Of a stretch of 64,000 nt of DNA, positions 35,741-44,629 are shown one piece after another. The notes beneath the pieces are model-generated. The model was not told where the DNA came from. It saw only the letters and a program-made list of their open reading frames with translations, and made no database searches. Every line of letters begins with the position of its first letter. Positions within the stretch are counted from its first letter, which is position 1. The position numbers and the translations under genes are program-made. Source of the DNA: S015-6 sp964384945 (GTDB taxonomy: Bacteria > Desulfobacterota > DSWW01); contig CAYLMK010000019.1 in assembly GCA_964384945.1 (NCBI GenBank), positions 42,039 to 106,038 on the forward strand, in the 5' to 3' direction.

Positions 35741-36919
35741 CTACCCTGAATTCGTTTTCCCGTTTCCAAGCCCTTTGCCCACAAGGCTCTTCAACGTGCA
35801 GCTCACTTTCCCTGCCAGACGAACGGGAAGGGGCGGCTCGTAGTCAGGGCCCACGAAGCTGCGGTAAAAGTAGTCCGCCTCTTCGTGCCCGGGGATGCCT
35901 CTGGAGATGAGGGGGATCACCGGGCGGAACAGATAGGGGGCCCTAGCCATGACCTTGAACATGCCGAGCTTAACCTTGACCGGCAGACGTTCATAGAGCT
36001 GCTTCGCCCGAAAGGTCTGCATGAAGTAACGGTTTACCCTGGAAAACTCCGCCTGCCCTTTCTCTCTGTCCATCACCGTGAGGGCCGCAATTTTCCCAGA
36101 GACCAGCGCTCCGTGTATGCCGAAGAGAAAGAAGGGATCCATCATCCCCGCGATCGTACCTGCCAGAATCTTGTCCTGATGAAAGAGGCGCAGATTGGCC
36201 GGCCCGCCGAGGGGCACGCGGAAGACCACGGGCCGCCACTCCGATTCCGGGATGTCGATTTGTTCCCATTCCTTGAGGTCTCTAACGAGGCGGCTCAGGT
36301 GGTTCAGGTTGGGCGGGTGGTCAAGGGGAAGCATCCCGTAGAAGAGACGATTCAGGGCCGACGCGTAGAAGTATTCCGAGGCATATTCGGAGAAAATGCC
36401 CAGTCCGTACCGATCCAGCTGCGTGGGTTTGAACACATGGCGGGAGGGGATGTCTCGGTAAGGCAGGTTCAGGTTTTCGAACATGCGAGGGTCCAGGCCG
36501 GTGGCGATGATTGTGTCCGGGGGAAGGTCGTCGAGCCTGTCGACGCGGTGGCTGAATTGGAAGCTCACCCCTGCCTCGACCGCCATCTCATGGAGCAGCG
36601 TATCCACCGAGGAAGACCGCGGGCCGCGCTCGACGATGCTCATGTCGTCCGGGAAGATCGCGAGGCCCAAGCTGCCCAGATACATGCGAAAGACCTTGGG
36701 GGCGACAAAACATTCGCCCAAGTCGATTCCGATGTACTCCCAGACCTTGCCCTTGTCGATGGGCGTTATGTGCAGCGAAGGATGGAGCTTTTTCGAGCCC
36801 CCGATGCGGGCCTCCGCCTCCAGGACCGTTACCTCGTACCCCGCCTTGGCCAGGTTGATGGCGGCCACCATGCCTGCCAACCCGGCGCCTACGACGACCT
36901 TCGATTTCATCTCCGACAT
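35741..36919 (-). CDS. FAD-dependent oxidoreductase, phytoene-desaturase/amine-oxidase-like, compact form
   Basis: 392 residues. The N-terminal KVVVGAGLAGMVAAINLAKAGYEVTVLEAEARIGGS is an ideal FAD-binding fold (GxGxxG, acidic end of strand 2, then GG). The C-terminal FAD block normally ending GD...A is weak (LFGIHGALVSGKIAALTV), and the protein is ~100 residues shorter than carotenoid desaturases. It follows the gene at 36939 by 19 bases. AAAGGGCGG precedes the ATG at 36919. It probably oxidises or isomerises a hydrophobic, perhaps isoprenoid-like, intermediate; the substrate is unknown. Confidence 0.78.
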   Translation of the reverse strand: MSEMKSKVVVGAGLAGMVAAINLAKAGYEVTVLEAEARIGGSKKLHPSLHITPIDKGKVWEYIGIDLGECFVAPKVFRMYLGSLGLAIFPDDMSIVERGPRSSSVDTLLHEMAVEAGVSFQFSHRVDRLDDLPPDTIIATGLDPRMFENLNLPYRDIPSRHVFKPTQLDRYGLGIFSEYASEYFYASALNRLFYGMLPLDHPPNLNHLSRLVRDLKEWEQIDIPESEWRPVVFRVPLGGPANLRLFHQDKILAGTIAGMMDPFFLFGIHGALVSGKIAALTVMDREKGQAEFSRVNRYFMQTFRAKQLYERLPVKVKLGMFKVMARAPYLFRPVIPLISRGIPGHEEADYFYRSFVGPDYEPPLPVRLAGKVSCTLKSLVGKGLGNGKTNSG

Positions 36920-36938
36920 GAACCGCCCTTTAGCTTTG

Positions 36939-37970
36939 TCAGGTTGCTTTGTAGATGTGGTCCGGAAAGAACATGCTCTCGTCCTCGATCCAGGCCTCCT
37001 GCGCGTGGTGGACCTGGATCTGTCCGCCCAGGTACCCTTCGAGCAGCTTCTCCGTGTTGTCCGGCATCCATTCGATGAAGTTCCAGCTTTTTGCGATCTG
37101 CTTGCCTCGTGATGTCGAAACCACCTTCCCAAAGGTATGGGCCGGCCAGTCGGACACCGTGTCCTGCTCGAGTTCCACCACCTGATCGCCCAGCTCAACC
37201 CGCGTCTTCCATACCGTCCCTCGCTTGTCATAGGTGGTGCCCGTGAGGGAATGCGGCAGAGCCGTGCTCCGACCGTCTACGATCAGGTGGGCTGGGCTAA
37301 AACCGGCTGTTCCTCTCCCCCTCCACGCAAAGCCCGCATCGATTTCACCGTCAACGTACTCCACCAACCACATGGACCACTGCTTCTCAAGCCTTCGGAT
37401 CAGGGGAAGGTTGAAGTACAGGACGTCCGGATGACTGTAACTGGAATCGAGGAAGGTGAATCCCTCCACCGGGTCCCCATTGATCTTGCCTGTCGCCTTC
37501 CCGATCTCGCTCCGGTGCTGGATCGGGACGGGAATCCCCTCCTGCTCGGGGACCCAGAAGGTGCAGGCCTGGCCGAGCTGGTGGACGTGTATCTCGAAAC
37601 GTCCCTTTGCATCGTACCAGTCGAAGCTGCCGACGCGGACCTCAAGGCGCACGTTCTCGCCCGCATAGAGCACCGAATCGGCTGTCTCGGAATACTCGAA
37701 CGGCTCAAACTGGTCGATCGGCAACTCGGGATACAGGTCCGGAGAATTGTCTTTCAGATTCCCTTCGTTCATCTCACAAAACATGTACGTGTGAACGTTG
37801 TTCTGCACGAGCTCGTCGAAGCCTCGCATGCCGTGGTAGCGCTTCCCTGAAACCCCGGTGAAGATCCCGCCGGGCCACATGCCGGCCAGCGTGTAATCTT
37901 CTCTCGGGCAATAACGCCTGCGGTAGAATTCAAGCATCGGGGTTTCGGTCCAGACCTCGTATTGGATCAT
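36939..37970 (-). CDS. Conserved beta-rich protein of unknown function (intact copy)
   Basis: 343 residues without signal peptide. Rich in beta-strand pattern and aromatic residues (YFNLPLIRRLEKQWSMWLVEY, AWRGRGTAGFSPAHL, SWNFIEWMPDN). I recognise no characterised family; a lipocalin-like fold is a guess from composition. GGGAGAAG lies directly before the ATG. A decayed paralogue lies at 27738-28191. Its two operon neighbours are a flavoenzyme and, after a 510-base gap, a DUF35 protein. Confidence 0.55.
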   Translation of the reverse strand: MIQYEVWTETPMLEFYRRRYCPREDYTLAGMWPGGIFTGVSGKRYHGMRGFDELVQNNVHTYMFCEMNEGNLKDNSPDLYPELPIDQFEPFEYSETADSVLYAGENVRLEVRVGSFDWYDAKGRFEIHVHQLGQACTFWVPEQEGIPVPIQHRSEIGKATGKINGDPVEGFTFLDSSYSHPDVLYFNLPLIRRLEKQWSMWLVEYVDGEIDAGFAWRGRGTAGFSPAHLIVDGRSTALPHSLTGTTYDKRGTVWKTRVELGDQVVELEQDTVSDWPAHTFGKVVSTSRGKQIAKSWNFIEWMPDNTEKLLEGYLGGQIQVHHAQEAWIEDESMFFPDHIYKAT

Positions 37971-38480
37971 GTTCTTCTCCCTTCCTTTGCGGGTTCCGGC
38001 CTTTCCCGGCGGGCAGATCCCATGGCGAATCGCCCGTCGCTCAAGGCGAATTCCCTTCCGCTCAGACGAACTCGGATGGGGAGAGGGGGCTGGTGACGTG
38101 GACGGGCCGAGGGCAGAGGAAGCAGACGGTCGACCGGGACGGCTGCCCCGAGGCCTCTCGTCCGGCAGAGGCAGGAGCCGCCCTGCAAGGATTTCGCAAG
38201 CCGCCGGCTTCTTGTCTTTACTGCATGTCCCTTCCGGGTCAGACGACAGAAAGACCCTCCGAGTCGCCTGCCCGCGCAGGCGTCACGAGGGATCTTGTTG
38301 CCGGTTGAAGGGCTTGGACGGTCCGGAATCAGGGGGCGGGCAGGAAGCGTCTTCCGTCCATGATGCAGGTACGTTCGGCGATACGGGAACAAGCCGTGCA
38401 TGATCGTCCCCCCATCCCTACGAACATGGTCAGCACGGATTTCCGTCCGAAAATCACGTCGCGGTGCACTCAAGAAGGCG
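37971..38480. other. 510-base gap in Block B with no convincing gene
   Basis: Open frames exist in several phases but show the Arg/Pro/Gly-rich look of shadows and no family motif. No clear terminator or promoter was found. It may contain a promoter for the leftward genes starting at 37970. Confidence 0.4.
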
Positions 38481-38909
38481 TCATGGGTTCGTCTCGCTGC
38501 AGGGTCTGAATTTGTAACCGTAAATGTCTTCCCCAAAATCGTTGGTCATGATCTTCGCGATGACCATCTCGACCGCCATGTCGAGGTGCAGCCTCTGTTC
38601 AAAGGGTTCACAGTCCGTCAGGAGAGTGAAGAGGCGGACCCCTTCCGGCAGGTCCACGTAACCGCACGCGTAGGGCGTGGCCAAGCCGAGCAGGGACTGG
38701 GTGGCGATCGTGAACAAGGAAAGCTTGCCCCGCCGGCTCAACGGCACCACATCCATGTTTCCTTTTCGCCAGCAATCCACACAGATCGTCTTCTTCGGAA
38801 AGTAGACACGGCCGCAGGACCGGCATTTGGCGCCTACCACCGTCGGGCCGTTCGGCCCCATGGCAAAGAAGTCGGGATTTACCATTTTGTAAGGGAATTC
38901 TTCGGTCAA
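38481..38909 (-). CDS. Stand-alone DUF35 (zinc-ribbon/OB-fold) acyl-CoA-associated protein
   Basis: 142 residues. The zinc ribbon CRSCGRVYFPKKTICVDCW is followed by an OB-fold with YACGYVDLPEGVRLFTLLTD. This is the classical partner of thiolase-fold enzymes, needed for their stability or activity. TTG start with GGGGGAGAG upstream. In Block B its natural partner is the thiolase at 44630-45802, six kilobases upstream in the same array. Compare the fused version in Block A. Confidence 0.88.
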   Translation of the reverse strand: MTEEFPYKMVNPDFFAMGPNGPTVVGAKCRSCGRVYFPKKTICVDCWRKGNMDVVPLSRRGKLSLFTIATQSLLGLATPYACGYVDLPEGVRLFTLLTDCEPFEQRLHLDMAVEMVIAKIMTNDFGEDIYGYKFRPCSETNP

Positions 38910-38943
38910 CGTTCTCTCCCCCTGTTTGGCATGCGTGCGTGAA

Positions 38944-40503
38944 TCACTCCGACACCGGACGGTACCCTTCTCCCACGGGCATCACATCCGGATGCATGAT
39001 ATGGAGAGGATCCATCATGGCTTTTGCCCGACACACCAGGTCGTAATACACACCGAGCCTCGGGAGCAGTTCGTAGGTGCCCACCAGGTTTTTTGCGAAC
39101 ATCACACCGTGGTCCATCATCATTTCGCCCATTTGTCTGAGTGTCAGGATCGCCCGCTTGACCTGCTCGGGATTGCCCGGATCCCACCAAAAATCGAATT
39201 CGATGGTTGTGGCACGGCCGAAGGGAAGAGGTCCCTGGATGTGGGTCCCGGACATGGCCAGGGCGTATGTAATCTTCGGGTCGGAAGGCTTCCAGTAGCG
39301 GGTCACGATGTTCTTGTAGTCCTTCATTAATTCCGGAACCCGGTCCAGACGATGGTACCCGGCAATCCACTGGAAGGAGCCTTTCGGCTTCATCACCTTG
39401 CCCGCCTGGTAGATCTTCTTGAACATGTCTTTGTGCATGCTGATTCCGATCAGCTGCGCGAGCATGTCGATGTCGGCAAGCTGCAGGTTGCAGGCCTGCG
39501 CCGATTCCAGCATGATCTCTTCCTTGATCCGAAGTTCCTCCTCGTTCAGCCCGGCCAGGATGACCATCACCGCATGTTCCGGAATCATGTGCATGAATTC
39601 AGCGGGATCGTATTCCTCCGGCAACATGATCAGGGCGTCGGTATGGCACATTTTGTAAATGAAAAGCATCAGATTCTTCTGGGACACCTGGTAGAAGAAC
39701 TCGATACAGTCCTTGAGAGCGTCGATGTCCTGCGAGTTGGGAACCAGATAATACATCTTTTCGCAGCCCTGTTCCGGGAAGAGCTTGATCGTGATTTCCG
39801 TACAGATGCCCATCATCCCGTCCGCGGAGATGAACATGCCGGAGAGGTCCGGCCCGGGGCCAAATTGGACCGGCACATCCCCCACATTCGGAAAGGAGCC
39901 GGGACCGAACTTCAGCAGATCCCCGTTCGGCAGCACCCACGTCATATTCACGATGTTCTCCGAATGCCCCCCATGCTTGGCGGCGATCCCTGAGAAGCCT
40001 CTGGAAACGTAATTGCACAATGTCGAGGCGCTTCCCATGGTCATGGGAATCGCAGGTTTCAGGGGCAACCCCTCCAGGGCAAAGAACTCGTTGGCTGCGG
40101 TATACACGCGGGCGTTCCCGATGTAAGACTGGAGGGTGATGGTCATCCCCTCTTCATCCACGGCCAGAACCTTGTCCATCCGTTTCAAGTCGACCAGGAT
40201 GCCGCCCCATTGAGGCAGGGCGGTCCCCCCATGGTTGAAACCGGTCGAATACGGCACGACCGGAATCCTATGCGCATGGGCGATACGCATCACGGCCTGC
40301 ACATCTTCGGTGGTGGAGGGCAATACGACCAGGTTCGGCCACTTGCCCACCCGGGCGGTGAAATCCCGGAAATAGCAGGTCAGGATCTCAGGATCATCGC
40401 TGACCCATTCAGGCCCCAGGGCGTGACACAGTCTGTCGCGAACTTGAGCAAGGTTTTCCACCGTAAGGCCGTATTCGAAAGCTTGCTTGTATTCGTGCAC
40501 CAT
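38944..40503 (-). CDS. FAD-binding oxidase (4-cresol dehydrogenase/VAO-like, PCMH fold)
   Basis: 519 residues. The PCMH FAD domain is visible as PNLVVLPSTTEDVQAVMRIA, VVPYSTGFNHGG, ILVDLKRMDKVLAVDEEGM and FISADGMMGICTEITIKLFP; the C-terminal half matches VAO/GlcD-type substrate domains and ends MMDPLHIMHPDVMPVGEGYR. The family oxidises p-alkylphenols, hydroxy acids or alcohols. An FeS protein that could take its electrons is encoded 166 bases upstream in the same direction, and another FAD oxidase lies beyond that. No exporter signal, so cytoplasmic. Confidence 0.88.
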   Translation of the reverse strand: MVHEYKQAFEYGLTVENLAQVRDRLCHALGPEWVSDDPEILTCYFRDFTARVGKWPNLVVLPSTTEDVQAVMRIAHAHRIPVVPYSTGFNHGGTALPQWGGILVDLKRMDKVLAVDEEGMTITLQSYIGNARVYTAANEFFALEGLPLKPAIPMTMGSASTLCNYVSRGFSGIAAKHGGHSENIVNMTWVLPNGDLLKFGPGSFPNVGDVPVQFGPGPDLSGMFISADGMMGICTEITIKLFPEQGCEKMYYLVPNSQDIDALKDCIEFFYQVSQKNLMLFIYKMCHTDALIMLPEEYDPAEFMHMIPEHAVMVILAGLNEEELRIKEEIMLESAQACNLQLADIDMLAQLIGISMHKDMFKKIYQAGKVMKPKGSFQWIAGYHRLDRVPELMKDYKNIVTRYWKPSDPKITYALAMSGTHIQGPLPFGRATTIEFDFWWDPGNPEQVKRAILTLRQMGEMMMDHGVMFAKNLVGTYELLPRLGVYYDLVCRAKAMMDPLHIMHPDVMPVGEGYRPVSE

Positions 40504-40669
40504 CTAGGCGTCTCCCTTTCTCCTATCCATGGCAATCCAGGCTCCCCGTAACGACCTTGGGGTCCTCTCCGGGGCATACCCTTCCCTGTCTCCACAGAGG
40601 CTTTCGAACAACAACCCTCCCCCCTTCTCTCTAGGCCGCCGAAGCCGGCTCGGTTCGGCGCTCACTCGA

Positions 40670-41893
40670 CTACAGCGCCTCGCCGACCAGTTGCAGGAGG
40701 TCGAACACCCGCAGACTCTCGGGTTCGGCATGGGCGGCGTCCCTCAGGTTCATTTCACAGAAGGGACAGCAGGTGATCACGGCCTCTGCTCCCGTATCCG
40801 CAGCCTCCCGCATCCTCTTCCTTGCCGTCTCCAATGCCAATGCCGGGAAGGCCGTCTTCACGCCTCCGCCGGAGCCGCAACAGAGCGAGTATTCCCTGAT
40901 GCGCACCATCTCCCGAAAATCGACCCCCGGCAAGGCCTTCAGGATTTCGCGGGGCTCGTCGTACAGACCGCCGTAACGGCCGATATGGCAGGGATCGTGA
41001 TACGTGACCCGCAGGTTCAACTCCTTCTTGAAGGAAATCCTCTCCTCTGCAATGAGTCGGGCGATGAACTCGACGACGTGCATGACCTCGAAATCGAGCG
41101 CGTCCCTGTATTCGTTCTTGAACGTGCTGTAACAACCGGCACAGGCCGTCACCAGGGTCTTGATTCCCAGGCCGTTCAACTGCTCCACATTTGCCCTTTT
41201 GTACTTCTCGAACATCTCCACGGCGCCTACTCGAAAGGCCGTGGATCCGCAACAGCGCTCCTTGGCGCCCAGGATCCCGAAGTCGACCTTGCCCACCGCC
41301 AGGATCCTGGCGGTGGTCCGGGACACCTCTGTCAGTTCGGGCACGTAGGAGTCGTTGCACCCGGGGAAATACAGCACCTCCACCTTCTCCTGGGAGGCAT
41401 CCTTGATCTTCAGGTCCTTGTGCTTCTTGGCCCACTTGGCGCGAGCCGCCCTCGGACTCATCCATGGATTGTCGTAATTGAGGATGCTCCGAATCAGGAT
41501 GTGGTGCGGCTCCAGGGGGCCGTGCCCCAGCCTGATCAGATGCTGTTTCAGGGCCAGCCCCACGTTCATGGGCTGGAGGCCTTTGATCGGGTAGCAGTTC
41601 TCCTGGCAGTGCCCGCAAGAGGTGCAGCTGAACACGATCTCCTTCAGCTTCTCCGTGATTTGGATCTCCGGATCGTCCACGGTCAAGGCTCGAACGATCT
41701 CGTGCCGACCAGGTGCATAATAGGCTTCGAACTTGTACTTCGTGCCGGTGGGGCAGTTTTCCCAGTGCTCCGGATGGGTCATCTTCTCCGGGTTCACGAT
41801 CCGGCACAACCCGCAACGGACGCACTTCCAGGCCAGATTTCTGTATTCCATCAAAGAACCCACAGGTTCCCCTATCTTCTTCTCCTTGGCCAT
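40670..41893 (-). CDS. CCG-domain iron-sulphur protein (HdrD/GlpC-like), probable electron acceptor of the flanking flavoenzymes
   Basis: 407 residues. Two N-terminal cluster motifs (CVRCGLCRIV with a later Cys, and CTSCGHCQENCYP) are followed by two cysteine-rich CCG repeats: LYFPGCNDSY with KERCCGSTAF, and TYHDPCHIGR with YSLCCGSGGG, which bind a noncubane cluster in heterodisulphide reductase. The first cluster motif has an enlarged loop and no C-terminal CP, so that cluster may be atypical. It starts 3 bases after the upstream FAD oxidase stops, so oxidase and Fe-S protein likely form one complex, as in glycolate or lactate oxidation. Confidence 0.88.
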   Translation of the reverse strand: MAKEKKIGEPVGSLMEYRNLAWKCVRCGLCRIVNPEKMTHPEHWENCPTGTKYKFEAYYAPGRHEIVRALTVDDPEIQITEKLKEIVFSCTSCGHCQENCYPIKGLQPMNVGLALKQHLIRLGHGPLEPHHILIRSILNYDNPWMSPRAARAKWAKKHKDLKIKDASQEKVEVLYFPGCNDSYVPELTEVSRTTARILAVGKVDFGILGAKERCCGSTAFRVGAVEMFEKYKRANVEQLNGLGIKTLVTACAGCYSTFKNEYRDALDFEVMHVVEFIARLIAEERISFKKELNLRVTYHDPCHIGRYGGLYDEPREILKALPGVDFREMVRIREYSLCCGSGGGVKTAFPALALETARKRMREAADTGAEAVITCCPFCEMNLRDAAHAEPESLRVFDLLQLVGEAL

Positions 41894-41896
41894 CCT

Positions 41897-43207
41897 TCAA
41901 ACCCCCTTGACCAGTTGGTCGGGATTGAGAATCCTTTTGGGATCCATCAGGTTCTTGACCCGCCGAATCTGCTCGAGATAGGCAACATTGCCAGCATAGA
42001 ACCGCTCGGCGACCTTTCCCAAGGGGCGATCGAAATAGGCTCCCTTTTCGAGGAGCCGATCATCGACGTCCTCGAAGATTCCCTTGAGATCGCTCGGGTA
42101 GGGCTCCAGATGGTCGAATTCGCACCACGCGGCTCGGCCGTAACCATGGGAAACGAACAACTCCGCCAACCCCTCGCCCGCCCGTGAGGCCACCAGGTCA
42201 TGGAATTCCGACACGCGAGAGAGAAACGTGTAGAACCCGTGGCTGTGCTCAGGACGGTACCAGACGCTGCGGAACGCACCGGCCAGGGATTCACTCAGCT
42301 CGGGCCGTTCCCTGCCCCCCAGGGCCAGCGCGTCATGCCGACAAACCTCGGCTTGGAAATCAACATGCTTTGGGTGGCCCTCACAACCAAGAACGACCAC
42401 CCAAGGCGGGGCGGCCACGGAGAGATCCGGGACGAGGCGCTCAACATAACGGCGGTTCATCACAAAGGCCTGATCACAGACTTCCTTGCGAGGGATGTTG
42501 CGGATCGCAGTCACGGCCGGCGCCAGCGCATCGTATCCGAAGCACAGATGCGTGGTCGCCTCGGTTACGGGGTAGATCCAGATGCTGCCCCGTACGGGAA
42601 TCCCGTAGATATCCTCTGCCCCTATGTACCAGCGGGAGAGGTTCGGCCCGCCATCGTCCTTGTTATCACACCCGTCTTCCGCCAGGGCATGGGAGCCGGT
42701 AAGGTGGATCCGCCCGTCTGCGAGCAGCACCCTCAGATTGGACACCTGCACCTCCGGATAGCGTGCGGCGCTCCGCATGATCACGCGGGAGACCATGTTG
42801 TCGAGCACATAGGGCGAGGTCGCTGCAGCCGGCAGGAGCGTCTTGAGCCCATGTCTCTCCAGCTCCCGACCCAACGACTCCCAAGTCACCCCGCGTTCGA
42901 TGTGGGCGGTCAGGTTCCTCTTGTCCACTCCGTCGACGGCATTCATCCTGGCGAAATCCAGGATGATCCCGCCGAATTCCGGAAAGGGTTCGGGGAAATG
43001 GGCGTCCTTCAACGTGAACAGGGGCGTGCTCTCCTTCGAAGCAAGGCGGATCATCTGAGAGACCTGGTCAGCGTTTTTCGGGGTGACCGCAACGAGCGGA
43101 ATCCTCGGCACGGGACCGCGAAAATACGTTGCGAGCCTGCCTTCGTCGCGGATCACATGCTCCGGCCCCGCGATCCGGATCAACTCGCTTACAACCTGTT
43201 CCTTCAT
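41897..43207 (-). CDS. FAD-binding oxidase (GlcD/VAO family)
   Basis: 436 residues with the PCMH-type domain: RIPLVAVTPKNADQVSQMIRL, GGIILDFARMNAVDGVDKRN, LKTLLPAAATSPYVLDNMVS. The C-terminus VAYLEQIRRVKNLMDPKRIL is the classic GlcD ending. It is shorter and diverged from the oxidase at 38944. Start fixed by GGAGGAGAG before ATG. The Fe-S gene follows immediately. Likely oxidises a hydroxyl or hydroxyacyl intermediate, with electrons leaving via the CCG protein. Confidence 0.85.
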   Translation of the reverse strand: MKEQVVSELIRIAGPEHVIRDEGRLATYFRGPVPRIPLVAVTPKNADQVSQMIRLASKESTPLFTLKDAHFPEPFPEFGGIILDFARMNAVDGVDKRNLTAHIERGVTWESLGRELERHGLKTLLPAAATSPYVLDNMVSRVIMRSAARYPEVQVSNLRVLLADGRIHLTGSHALAEDGCDNKDDGGPNLSRWYIGAEDIYGIPVRGSIWIYPVTEATTHLCFGYDALAPAVTAIRNIPRKEVCDQAFVMNRRYVERLVPDLSVAAPPWVVVLGCEGHPKHVDFQAEVCRHDALALGGRERPELSESLAGAFRSVWYRPEHSHGFYTFLSRVSEFHDLVASRAGEGLAELFVSHGYGRAAWCEFDHLEPYPSDLKGIFEDVDDRLLEKGAYFDRPLGKVAERFYAGNVAYLEQIRRVKNLMDPKRILNPDQLVKGV

Positions 43208-43238
43208 GCTCTCCTCCGGCTTTGCAAGAACGGCGATC

Positions 43239-44618
43239 TCAGCTTTCGTATGCCTTCTCGATGAATTTTGTCTTGTGGGCCGAACGTTCCAGGGTCATAG
43301 GAGGGATCCAGGTAATCTCGGGGCGGATCTTGATGGCGTCGTGCATCTTGTCCGCAATCTCGGCGGCCAGGGCAGGCAGTTTGTCTTCCGGGACGCCCTC
43401 CCCGTACTCTACCTTGAGCTTCAGCGGCGGGACCACCCGGGGCGGCGGCTCGGTCAGAACAATACGGAATTCACCGGTCACCCGAGGCACAAAGCCGGTG
43501 ACGACGTTATCGATCGAAGCCGGGTAGACCATCACCCCCTTCACCTTGAGCATGTCGTCCGAGCGCCCGATGACCTTGTACCGCACTCCGCTCAACCCGC
43601 ACGGGCAGGGGGCGGTGAATACCTGCATGATGTCGTTCGAATTGAACCGGATCATGTTCAGCGAGTCTCCTGCCAGCGGGGTTCCCACCACCTCGCCGAT
43701 GGCCCCGTCTTCGAAGGGAACCGGCTCCCGGGTCTCGGGGTTGACCAATTCCATGATGCATGTGTCGTCTCGAACGAAGTGCATCCCTTGGTATTCCTCG
43801 TGGTTGCAGGAACACCAGAAACCGGCCGTCAATCCCATCATGTCGTAGATTCGGCAGCCGAAGGCCCCTTCGATCTTCTTCTTCACGGAATCGATCCCGG
43901 CGCCCGGCTCGCCCCCGGACAGGAGTCGCCGGATTCCCAACTCCTTGACCTCCACGCCGAGGATCTCCGGGCACTTGTCAATCACGTACTCGGCAAAAGA
44001 GGGTGTCATCAACACCCCGTCGATCCTCCCCTTGACCATGCGGACGATGTTCAGGTAGGTCAGCACTCTTTCCGTTCCCGATTCGGCTCCCACCGGAATC
44101 GTTCCCGCACCGAAATTCACCAGGGAAAGGATGCAGGGGATACCCCCTCCGAACATGCTCAGCCCCATGGCATGAACGACCACATCCCCCGGGCGCAAGC
44201 CACTTCTCCACAGCACGCGGGCCATGCTCTCGTACATCAGTTCCAGATCCCCTTTCGTGAAGAAATAGGGGGTCGGCTCCCCCGTGGTTCCCGAGGTGGT
44301 CGCCAGAAGCACCACTTCGTTCAAGGGGGCGCAAAGGAAATCGTTGAGCAACCCCTCCAGTCCCGCCTCGCCCATGTTGGACATCACGAGCTGCCGCATG
44401 TCGTGCTTGTCCATCGGAGGGAAGGCCTTCTGGAGGTCTTCCAGGGAGTTGATCCTATCCAGGTTGACCCCGAGCTTGTCGATGTATCGCCTCTGAATGA
44501 CGGATCGCTCGTAGATCTTCTTCAGTTGCGGTTGAAGACGCGCCCGCTGGATCTCCCGCATCTTCGGGGTGTTCAGAAGAGGCTCCATCTCCATATTCCA
44601 GTAAAGACGATCTTCCAT
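43239..44618 (-). CDS. Phenylacetate-CoA ligase-like acyl-CoA synthetase
   Basis: 459 residues in the PaaK branch of adenylating enzymes: N-terminal YWNMEMEPLLNTPKMREIQ, P-loop LATTSGTTGEPTPYF, GRIDGVLMTPSF, MGLTAGFWCSC and the C-terminal RSDDMLKVKGVMVYPASID. It forms aryl- or acyl-CoA from a free acid at the expense of ATP. An internal Cys-rich stretch (FTAPCPCGLSG) is common in this branch. The ATG at 44618 has GAGGAG eight bases upstream. Located 11 bases after the thiolase gene. Probable entry enzyme for the Block B substrate. Confidence 0.9.
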   Translation of the reverse strand: MEDRLYWNMEMEPLLNTPKMREIQRARLQPQLKKIYERSVIQRRYIDKLGVNLDRINSLEDLQKAFPPMDKHDMRQLVMSNMGEAGLEGLLNDFLCAPLNEVVLLATTSGTTGEPTPYFFTKGDLELMYESMARVLWRSGLRPGDVVVHAMGLSMFGGGIPCILSLVNFGAGTIPVGAESGTERVLTYLNIVRMVKGRIDGVLMTPSFAEYVIDKCPEILGVEVKELGIRRLLSGGEPGAGIDSVKKKIEGAFGCRIYDMMGLTAGFWCSCNHEEYQGMHFVRDDTCIMELVNPETREPVPFEDGAIGEVVGTPLAGDSLNMIRFNSNDIMQVFTAPCPCGLSGVRYKVIGRSDDMLKVKGVMVYPASIDNVVTGFVPRVTGEFRIVLTEPPPRVVPPLKLKVEYGEGVPEDKLPALAAEIADKMHDAIKIRPEITWIPPMTLERSAHKTKFIEKAYES

Positions 44619-44629
44619 CAGCGAACTCC

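Noticed and set aside
38481..38909. Ferredoxin or rubredoxin
   Set aside because: The four Cys residues (CxxC ... CxxC) fit the DUF35 zinc ribbon followed by an OB-fold, not an Fe-S electron carrier.
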